Of a stretch of DNA of 64,000 nucleotides, positions 57,873-64,000 are shown piece after piece; position 1 is the first letter of the stretch; each line of letters starts with the position of its first letter. Origin of the DNA: DGNJ01 sp002388905 (GTDB lineage: Bacteria; Pseudomonadota; Gammaproteobacteria; Pseudomonadales; Porticoccaceae); contig DAITSJ010000020.1 of NCBI GenBank assembly GCA_036843405.1, positions 1-64,000 of the forward strand, written 5' to 3'. The notes beneath the pieces are model-generated. The model was not told the origin of the DNA, did no database searches, and was given only the letters and a program-made list of their open reading frames with translations. The position numbers were made by a program, and so were the translations under genes.

Positions 57873-60794
57873 ATGAGTCACCCCACCGCACACCCGGCCT
57901 TCGAGCACCTGCGCAGTCAGCGTATCGAATCCCTGGATATCCTGGTCGAGGAATACCGCCACCGGAAAACACAGGCGCAGCATATCCATATCGCCGCGGA
58001 CAATCCCGAGAATGTCTTTATGGTGGCATTCCGGACCATGCCCGAGGACTCCACGGGCGTCGCCCACATCCTCGAGCACACCACCCTGTGCGGCAGCGAG
58101 AAATACCAGGTGCGGGACCCGTTTTTCATGATGATCCGGCGCTCCCTGAATACTTTCATGAATGCCATGACCAGCTCCGACTGGACCGCCTACCCCTTTG
58201 CCAGCCAGAACCGAAAGGACTACTTCAACCTGCTCGATGTTTATCTGGACGCGGTTTTCTTCTCCAGCCTCGACCCCCTGGACTTCGCCCAGGAGGGGCA
58301 TCGACTCGAGTTCGCCGAGCCGGATAACCCGGAATCGGAGCTGACGTTCAAGGGTGTCGTATTCAACGAGATGAAAGGGGCCATGAGTTCCGTGCCGGCC
58401 ACCCTGAACCAGACTCTCAACAAATACCTTTACCCCACCACCACGTATCACCACAACAGCGGCGGCGATCCGGCCTGCATCCCGGACCTCACCTATAAGC
58501 AGTTGCTGGATTTCTATCAAACCCACTACCACCCCAGCAACGCCATATTCATGACGTTTGGCGACTTGCCCGCCGCCGTGCTACAGGAAAAGTTCGAGGA
58601 TAGGGCTCTCGCCCGCTTCGACAGGCTCGACGAGCATATCGCCGTGGAGGACGAGAAACGCTACCTGGCGCCGGTCCGTGTGGAAGAGGCGTATGCCTTC
58701 GATGAGGAGGGAAGCCCGGACGGTAAAACCCATATCGTCCTGGGCTGGCTACTGGGCCAAAGCATCGACCTGATGGCCGCCATGGAAGCCCATCTTCTGT
58801 GCAGTGTCCTGCTCGACAACAGCGCCTCCCCCCTGCTCCGGGCACTGGAGACTACCGATCTGGGTACCGCACCCTCGCCCCTGTGCGGCCTCGACGATTC
58901 GGAAAAGGAACTCTCTTTCTGCTGCGGTATCGAGGGCAGCGACCCGGACAAGGCCGCCGCCCTGGAAGCCGAGGTACTCGAGGTTCTCGAGACGGTAGCG
59001 GAACGGGGCATTCCCCGCCAGCAGGTGGAGGCCAGCCTTCACCAACTGGAACTGTCGCAGCGGGAAATCACCGGCGATCATTACCCCTACGGCCTGCAGC
59101 TGGTGATGACCGCCCTCACCGGCACCGTCCACCGTGGCGATCCCGTCGCGCAACTGGACCTGGACCCGGTCCTGGCCCGCCTTCGGGAAAATATCGCCGA
59201 CGATGGCTACATCAAACGCCTGACCAGGGAACTGCTGCTCGACAACCAGCACCGGGTAAGGCTGACAATGCGGCCGGAACCGGAACTTTCCGCGCGCCGG
59301 CTGCGGGCCGAGATGGACCGTCTCGCCGCCACCAGAGCCAGGCTGACAGATTCGGAGAAACAGGACATCGTGGCCAGGGCACAGGCGCTGAATGCCCGCC
59401 AGGAGCAGAAGGACGACGACAGCATCCTGCCCAAGGTGGGTCTGGCGGACATCCCCCGGGAGATGGACTATACGCCCGCCCATGGCCACACGAACGCGCC
59501 CCTGCCGCTGACCACTTACAGTGCCGGCACCAATGGCCTGGTCTATCAACAGGTGATTATCGACCTGCCCGCCCTGACCGACAGGCAACTCGATTTGTTA
59601 CCGCTGTACACCAATATCGTCACCGAACTCGGCGTCGGGGAACAGGACTACCTGGAAACCCAGCTACGCCAGGCCCGGGTATGCGGAGCCCTGCACGCCT
59701 TTGCCCACGCCCGGGGAGCCCCTGAAAACATCTCCGCCCTCAAGGGCCACCTGGTGCTCTCGGCCAAGGGCCTCGCCCGCAATCAGGGCGAACTCACGGA
59801 CCTGATGGCGGAAACCCTGGCCGACGTGCGCTTCGACGAACTGGACCGGCTGCGGGACCTGGTGGCACAACTGCGCGGCCGTCGGGAAATGAGCATTACC
59901 GGCAGCGGCCACGCCCTGGCCATGGCCGCCGCGGCCAGCGGCATAGGGCCGGGAGCGGCCCTTGCCCACCGCTGGGGCGGACTCGCCGGTATCGGCACCA
60001 TCAAATCCATCGATCGCGGCCTCGCCGCCCGAGAGGATATCGCCGCGCTGGCGGAAGAACTCGCCGGCATCCACCGCCTGATCGATGCCGCGCCACGCCA
60101 GTACCTGACGGTGGCGGAAGAGGACAAACTGGACGAATTTACGGATACGCTGGCAAGCCGGTTCGGGCCGGTATCCGGGGAGGATTTCCGGCCTTTCAGT
60201 CCCGGTGACCACAGCCACCGGGTCGCCGCGGTATGGAAAACCAGCACCCAGGTGAACTTCTGTGCCAGGGCCTACGCCACGGTGCCCGGCGGCCACCCGG
60301 ACGCGGCACCCCTGGCGGTGTTGGGCGGATTCCTGCGAAACGGCTTCCTGCATACGGCCATCCGCGAAAAGGGTGGCGCCTACGGTGGTGGCGCCAGCCA
60401 GGACAATCATAACGGCGCATTCCGTTTCTTTTCCTATCGCGACCCCCGCAATGCCGACACCCTCGGGGATTTCGACAAGTCGCTGACATGGCTCGAAGCG
60501 CAGCAGGGCTGCGCCCAGCAGGTGGAAGAAGCCATCCTGGGTGTGATCTCCGCCATCGACAGGCCCAACTCCCCCGCCGGAGAGGCCAAGCAGACCTTCC
60601 ACGCCGAACTTTACGGGAATACCCGGGAGAAGCGCGAGCGCTTCCGCAGCCGGGTGCTGCAGGTAACCCTCGAGGACCTGAAACGGGTTGCGGGCACCTA
60701 CCTGCGCCCGGAACTGGCCCATACGGCGGTGATCACCCATCCAGACCGGGTGGCGGAGCTGGATGGCCTGGGTCTTGAGGCGCATACGCTTTAG
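57873..60794 (+). CDS. Presequence protease-like M16C metallopeptidase
   Basis: Large zinc peptidase of 973 residues from the insulinase superfamily, PreP/M16C subfamily. The inverted zinc motif H65-I-L-E-H69 sits in G-V-A-H-I-L-E-H-T-T-L-C-G-S, with the distal glutamate in F-N-E-M-K-G-A-M. Four homologous lobes and the insertion typical of PreP fill the rest; the C-terminal half has G-G-A-Y-G-G-G-A. Relatives degrade free peptides of up to about 65 residues in a closed chamber. No signal peptide is seen, so it is probably cytoplasmic. GGAG precedes ATG 57873; the frame extends 57 codons upstream without coding character. Confidence 0.93.
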   Translation: MSHPTAHPAFEHLRSQRIESLDILVEEYRHRKTQAQHIHIAADNPENVFMVAFRTMPEDSTGVAHILEHTTLCGSEKYQVRDPFFMMIRRSLNTFMNAMTSSDWTAYPFASQNRKDYFNLLDVYLDAVFFSSLDPLDFAQEGHRLEFAEPDNPESELTFKGVVFNEMKGAMSSVPATLNQTLNKYLYPTTTYHHNSGGDPACIPDLTYKQLLDFYQTHYHPSNAIFMTFGDLPAAVLQEKFEDRALARFDRLDEHIAVEDEKRYLAPVRVEEAYAFDEEGSPDGKTHIVLGWLLGQSIDLMAAMEAHLLCSVLLDNSASPLLRALETTDLGTAPSPLCGLDDSEKELSFCCGIEGSDPDKAAALEAEVLEVLETVAERGIPRQQVEASLHQLELSQREITGDHYPYGLQLVMTALTGTVHRGDPVAQLDLDPVLARLRENIADDGYIKRLTRELLLDNQHRVRLTMRPEPELSARRLRAEMDRLAATRARLTDSEKQDIVARAQALNARQEQKDDDSILPKVGLADIPREMDYTPAHGHTNAPLPLTTYSAGTNGLVYQQVIIDLPALTDRQLDLLPLYTNIVTELGVGEQDYLETQLRQARVCGALHAFAHARGAPENISALKGHLVLSAKGLARNQGELTDLMAETLADVRFDELDRLRDLVAQLRGRREMSITGSGHALAMAAAASGIGPGAALAHRWGGLAGIGTIKSIDRGLAAREDIAALAEELAGIHRLIDAAPRQYLTVAEEDKLDEFTDTLASRFGPVSGEDFRPFSPGDHSHRVAAVWKTSTQVNFCARAYATVPGGHPDAAPLAVLGGFLRNGFLHTAIREKGGAYGGGASQDNHNGAFRFFSYRDPRNADTLGDFDKSLTWLEAQQGCAQQVEEAILGVISAIDRPNSPAGEAKQTFHAELYGNTREKRERFRSRVLQVTLEDLKRVAGTYLRPELAHTAVITHPDRVAELDGLGLEAHTL

Positions 60795-60805
60795 AACCCG
60801 TGGCC

Positions 60806-61219
60806 ATGGAAGAGATGACAATCAGGCCCCGGTTCTCCGAGACCGACGCCCTGGGCCATATCAGCAACACCACACTGCCCGTCTGGTTCGAGGCGGCCCG
60901 CACCTGCATTTTTGAGCGGGTCCACCCCGCTCTCACCTTCGACGACTGGCCATTGATCGTGGCGCGCTTCGAGGTGGATCTGAAAAGCCAGTTATTCGTC
61001 GGCAGCGATGTCACCGTCCGCACGGGTGTTGAGAAAATCGGCAACCGCTCCCTGACCGTGTACCAGGAAGCCTGGCAGAAGGGCGTGCTCGCTGCCCGGG
61101 GACGCACCGTGTTCGTCTATTTCGACTACGGGGAACAACGCTCCCGCCGCATTCCCGACGCGGTTCGCGAGCGACTCTCAGACCTGCTGGTAAAGCCGGG
61201 CCAGGGGGAATCGACATGA
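60806..61219 (+). CDS. Acyl-CoA thioesterase, hotdog fold (4HBT family)
   Basis: About 137 residues with the 4-hydroxybenzoyl-CoA thioesterase pattern: R-F-S-E-T-D-A-L-G-H-I-S-N-T, where D is catalytic and H-x-x-N follows, then F-E-A-A-R-T and V-R-T-G-V-E-K-I-G. It probably hydrolyses a fatty or aromatic acyl-CoA; the substrate is unknown. Starts at GTG 60800, ATG 60806 or ATG 60815 are all possible, none with a good ribosome-binding site. It lies 11 bp after the protease gene and overlaps cmoA by 4 bp (ATGA). Confidence 0.85.
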   Translation: MEEMTIRPRFSETDALGHISNTTLPVWFEAARTCIFERVHPALTFDDWPLIVARFEVDLKSQLFVGSDVTVRTGVEKIGNRSLTVYQEAWQKGVLAARGRTVFVYFDYGEQRSRRIPDAVRERLSDLLVKPGQGEST

Positions 61220-61971
61220 CCGGTCACTCAAAAGACAGCCTCTACGCCACGCCCAAGCTCAGCATTCCCGGCTTTCGCTTCGACCGGGACGTGGTGGATG
61301 TTTTCCCCGATATGATCAGGCGCTCCGTGCCCGGCTACGAAACCATAGTGGCAATGACCGGCACCCTCGCCGAGCGTTATGCGCAACCGGGCAGCCGCCT
61401 TTACGACCTGGGCTGTTCCCTGGGCGCCTCGACCCTGGCTATTCGCGGCGGTGTTCACCGGCAGGGCTGCACCCTGGTGGCGGTGGACAACGCCCCCGAC
61501 ATGATCGAGCGCTGCCGGCAAATCCTCGACATGGACGCCGAAAAACATACACCGCCGGTCGATACACGGTTGATCTGCGCAAATATCGAGGATGTGCGTA
61601 TTGACGACGCCTCACTGGTGGTGCTCAACTTCACCCTGCAATTTATTCCCCCGGGTCGGCGCCAGGCGCTGCTTAGCGGGATTTATCAGGGGCTGAGACC
61701 CGGTGGAATCCTGGTCCTTTCGGAAAAAGTGGTATTCGAGGATAGCGATCACAACGAGCTGATGATCGACCTGCACCACAGTTTCAAGCGCGCCAATGGT
61801 TACAGTGACCTGGAAATCAGCCAGAAACGTACGGCCCTGGAGAGGGTACTGATTCCGGAGACCCTAAACGCTCACCGACAGCGCCTCAGAGACATTGGAT
61901 TCGGCAGCGTCGACGTGTGGTTCCAGTGCTTTAATTTCGCCTCGCTGATCGCCATCAAGGATCGCCAGTGA
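61216..61971 (+). CDS. cmoA: Carboxy-S-adenosyl-L-methionine synthase
   Basis: Makes carboxy-SAM from SAM and prephenate, the donor for the cmo5U34 modification of tRNA anticodons. The 251-residue protein has the SAM-binding site Y-D-L-G-C-S-L-G-A-S-T-L near residue 63, A-V-D-N-A-P-D-M-I-E-R-C, and F-T-L-Q-F-I-P, all family-specific. It starts inside the end of the thioesterase gene. The partner cmoB follows after one unrelated gene. Confidence 0.95.
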   Translation: MTGHSKDSLYATPKLSIPGFRFDRDVVDVFPDMIRRSVPGYETIVAMTGTLAERYAQPGSRLYDLGCSLGASTLAIRGGVHRQGCTLVAVDNAPDMIERCRQILDMDAEKHTPPVDTRLICANIEDVRIDDASLVVLNFTLQFIPPGRRQALLSGIYQGLRPGGILVLSEKVVFEDSDHNELMIDLHHSFKRANGYSDLEISQKRTALERVLIPETLNAHRQRLRDIGFGSVDVWFQCFNFASLIAIKDRQ

Positions 61972-62015
61972 TCAGACCACCGATAGCGCTTTAATCCCAT
62001 GAAAAACGGAGAACA

Positions 62016-62570
62016 ATGATGAGTATCAAAGACACCAACGCCGGCTACAGCTGGCTGACCATTGCCCTGCACTGGATCGTTGCGGCAGGCATGATCACCC
62101 TGTTCGTCATCGGTGTATCGGCGGACGAGGCGGCCACCGAGGAGCGGGAAGTCGAACTGCTTATGCTCCATGTGTCCATTGCCATGTCCCTGTATGTCAT
62201 CTTCTGGGCCCGTATCATCTGGCGCCTGGCCAATGTCCGTCCCGCCCTCGCACCCCAGGCACCGTTGCTGCAATGGCTGGCCTACTGGGTACCCCTGGTA
62301 TTGCTGGCGGCACTGGCGGTACAGCTTGTCAGCGGCCCCATCACCGTCCTGTCCACCGGCAACCCCATTCAGGTCTTTGGCGTTACGGTTGTACCGGCGA
62401 TCATGGACAGATCGGAAACCGTGCACGAGATCGCCGAAACCTTTCATGTGGCCGGTGCCACAGTCATCCTGGTGGCCTTTGGCCTCCACGTCCTGGGGGT
62501 CCTCAAACACCTGCTGATCAACCGTGACGGCACTTTCCGGAAAATGCTGGTTCCCGGCAACCGGGATTGA
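62016..62570 (+). CDS. Cytochrome b561-family membrane protein
   Basis: Four-helix inner-membrane dihaem cytochrome of 184 residues. Candidate haem-ligand histidines are in A-L-H-W (helix 1), M-L-H-V-S (helix 2) and the pair around F-H-V-A-G-A and L-H-V-L-G-V-L-K-H in the last two helices. Bacterial members move electrons between quinol and periplasmic acceptors or superoxide. GGAG precedes ATG 62016; a second ATG follows immediately. It separates cmoA from cmoB, which is unusual. Confidence 0.88.
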   Translation: MMSIKDTNAGYSWLTIALHWIVAAGMITLFVIGVSADEAATEEREVELLMLHVSIAMSLYVIFWARIIWRLANVRPALAPQAPLLQWLAYWVPLVLLAALAVQLVSGPITVLSTGNPIQVFGVTVVPAIMDRSETVHEIAETFHVAGATVILVAFGLHVLGVLKHLLINRDGTFRKMLVPGNRD

Positions 62571-62667
62571 TCCCCGGCACCGACGGCTTGCCAGGCACGG
62601 CTCAACCGGCTGCATTGCGCGGCCCCTGGCAAGCCTCAAGCCACAGTCAAGCCAAAGCCAAAAAGCC

Positions 62668-63639
62668 ATGCCCGATTTCCAGCCGTTCCTGGACTGGTTG
62701 CAAACAGCCCCCGAATTCGCTCCCTGGGCGGAAATACTGCCGGGCCAGCTGGATCAGGGCCTCAGCCCCGAACGCTGGGGCGACCTGCCCCAATGGCGGG
62801 CCGCACTGGCTGCGCTGCCGGACCTGACAGCCTCCACTCTCGACTTTGAAAGTGATGTCCGAATCGGGGCTGCCGGCGATTGCGGGGCCGGGGAACGCGC
62901 GCGACTGCGGGAAGCCCTGATGTCGCTCCATCCCTGGCGAAAGGGGCCGTTCAATCTGTTTGGACTGCACCTGGATACGGAGTGGCGTTCGGACTGGAAG
63001 TGGGATCGCCTGGTAAGCGGCCTGGCGCCCCTCGATGATCGGCTGGTGCTGGACGTGGGCTGCGGCAATGGCTACCACTGCCTGCGCATGCTCGGCGCCG
63101 GCGCTCGCCGCGTCATCGGTATCGATCCTTCGCCCCGGTTCGTTCACCAGTTTTACGCCTTGAAGCGCTATTGCGGGGATATCCCCGCAGACGTCCTGCC
63201 CCTGGGCATCGAGCACATCCCACCGGGCCTGGCGGCCTTTGATACGGTTTTTTCCATGGGGGTGATCTACCATCGGCGCGATCCCGTCGCCCACATTCGG
63301 GAACTGATCGGCTGCCTGAAACCGGGCGGTCAAATGATCCTGGAAACGCTGGTGGTGGACGAAAGCCAGGGCCCGCTGCTGGTACCCGAAAAACGCTACG
63401 CCAGAATGCGCAATGTCTGGGGCATCCCCTCCCCCGGAACCGTAATGGGCTGGCTGAAGGACTGTGGACTCGAACAGATAAAACTTCTGGATATCAGCCC
63501 CACCACCGTCGACGAGCAGCGGCGCACAGAATGGATGCGCTTCCATTCCCTGGCCGACTTTCTCGACCCCCGGGATTCGAGTCGCACTATCGAGGGCTAT
63601 CCAGCGCCGGTGCGGGGTATTTTCACCGCCCGCACCTGA
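62668..63639 (+). CDS. cmoB: tRNA U34 carboxymethyltransferase
   Basis: Transfers the carboxymethyl group of carboxy-SAM to 5-hydroxyuridine at tRNA position 34, giving cmo5U and wider wobble decoding. The 323-residue length equals that of E. coli CmoB. N-terminal helical domain, then the methyltransferase fold with L-D-V-G-C-G-N-G-Y-H near residue 128 and K-R-Y-A-R-M-R-N-V-W-G-I-P near the end. The frame is open upstream through the cytochrome gene, but ATG 62668 gives the family N-terminus. It is convergent with the ald fragment, 6 bp apart. Confidence 0.95.
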   Translation: MPDFQPFLDWLQTAPEFAPWAEILPGQLDQGLSPERWGDLPQWRAALAALPDLTASTLDFESDVRIGAAGDCGAGERARLREALMSLHPWRKGPFNLFGLHLDTEWRSDWKWDRLVSGLAPLDDRLVLDVGCGNGYHCLRMLGAGARRVIGIDPSPRFVHQFYALKRYCGDIPADVLPLGIEHIPPGLAAFDTVFSMGVIYHRRDPVAHIRELIGCLKPGGQMILETLVVDESQGPLLVPEKRYARMRNVWGIPSPGTVMGWLKDCGLEQIKLLDISPTTVDEQRRTEWMRFHSLADFLDPRDSSRTIEGYPAPVRGIFTART

Positions 63640-63645
63640 ATTCCG

Positions 63646-64000
63646 CTATTTGTCGAAAAACTCCTCCGGCGCCACATAATCGTAACCCAGATCCTCCGCG
63701 ACCGCGGGATGGGTGATCCGGCCCCGGTGGACATTGAGCCCGGCCCGGAAATTCGGATCGTCCGCCAGTGCCTTGTCGACGCCTTTTTGCGCCAGGGCCA
63801 GGATAAAAGGCAGGGTTGCGTTATTGAGGGCAATGGTGGCGGTTCTCGCCGCGGCACTGGGCATGTTGGCCACGCAATAGTGAATGACATCATCCACCCG
63901 GAAGGTGGGTTCGTCATGGGTGGTCGGGCGGGATGTCTCGAAACAGCCGCCCTGATCGATGGCCACGTCCACCAGCACCGAGCCGGCGATCATGCGCCGC
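63646..64000 (-). CDS. ald: Alanine dehydrogenase, C-terminal part (cut by window edge)
   Basis: The last 118 or so codons of an alanine dehydrogenase, NAD-dependent and converting alanine to pyruvate and ammonia. Visible family segments: M-I-A-G-S-V-L-V-D-V-A-I-D-Q-G-G-C-F-E-T-S, T-H-D-E-P-T-F, H-Y-C-V-A-N-M-P-S-A-A-A-R-T and A-L-N-N-A-T-L-P-F. The first two thirds, including the nucleotide-binding motif, lie beyond 64000. No lesions are seen in the part present. Confidence 0.93.
   Translation of the reverse strand, partial: RRMIAGSVLVDVAIDQGGCFETSRPTTHDEPTFRVDDVIHYCVANMPSAAARTATIALNNATLPFILALAQKGVDKALADDPNFRAGLNVHRGRITHPAVAEDLGYDYVAPEEFFDK

Noticed and set aside
1..64000. CRISPR array, phage genes or rRNA
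   Set aside because: No regularly spaced repeats, cas genes, phage structural genes or rRNA sequence were seen; the only mobile traces are at 2036-2740.

Overview
The window looks like the chromosome of a GC-rich, respiring gammaproteobacterium from the Pseudomonas/Marinobacter/Halieaceae side of the class; I would not commit to a genus. The reasons are gene order and content. The block lolCDE, nqr, gap, mfd, csiV, mtnP, nagZ, lexA, a DUF6586-type gene and topA follows the order I know from Pseudomonas. The uvrY(gacA)-uvrC-pgsA-tRNA-Cys order and the comEC-exbB-exbD-msbA-lpxK-kdsB cluster are also typical of Gammaproteobacteria.

Layout. 1-2740: a small, visibly more AT-rich accessory patch holding an EAL c-di-GMP phosphodiesterase with a dead GGDEF domain, a small BRCT protein, a frameshifted XRE repressor and an ISL3-type transposase stub. 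The stub stops at a partial copy of the 3' end of tRNA-Cys, whose intact gene is at 2804-2877. 2960-15433 (minus strand): pgsA, uvrC, gacA, alkB, murB, a low-molecular-weight phosphatase, kdsB, lpxK, msbA, exbD, exbB and comEC, serving DNA repair, envelope precursors, LPS and DNA uptake. 15504-25094: a sulfide-oxidation module (below). 25174-28900: a DUF2062 gene and lolCDE for lipoprotein sorting. 29055-36597: a complete Na+-translocating NADH:quinone oxidoreductase operon nqrABCDEF with its flavin transferase apbE and maturation factor nqrM. 36823-53541: an N-terminally extended GAPDH, a lipoprotein, mfd, csiV, mtnP, an MscS channel, nagZ, pilU, lexA with its own SOS box, small conserved genes and topA. 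53659-64000: uspA, slt, tatD, a DUF836 thioredoxin-fold protein, a PreP-like protease, a thioesterase, cmoA, a cytochrome b561, cmoB and the end of an alanine dehydrogenase gene.

The most interesting part is 15504-25094. Five tightly packed minus-strand genes encode a cyanide-insensitive-type bd quinol oxidase (cydA, cydB), a type II persulfide dioxygenase, a sulfide:quinone oxidoreductase carrying an N-terminal DUF442 phosphatase-like domain, and a SulP anion transporter. Upstream of cydA is an exact -24/-12 sigma-54 promoter (22441-22456). About 110-130 bp further upstream are two imperfectly related 14-bp palindromes of the form TGYCA-N4-TGRCA, centred 22 bp apart. The divergent gene is a sigma-54 activator whose N-terminal cysteines have the same spacing (11 and 7 residues) as those of the sulfane-sulfur sensor FisR. 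Read together, this is a self-contained circuit: persulfide sensed, operon switched on, H2S oxidised into the quinone pool, electrons passed to a sulfide-tolerant oxidase, persulfide burned to sulfite, anion moved across the membrane. A patatin-like lipase gene follows the activator. The components are known families; the single-operon arrangement and the promoter architecture are what deserve a second look.
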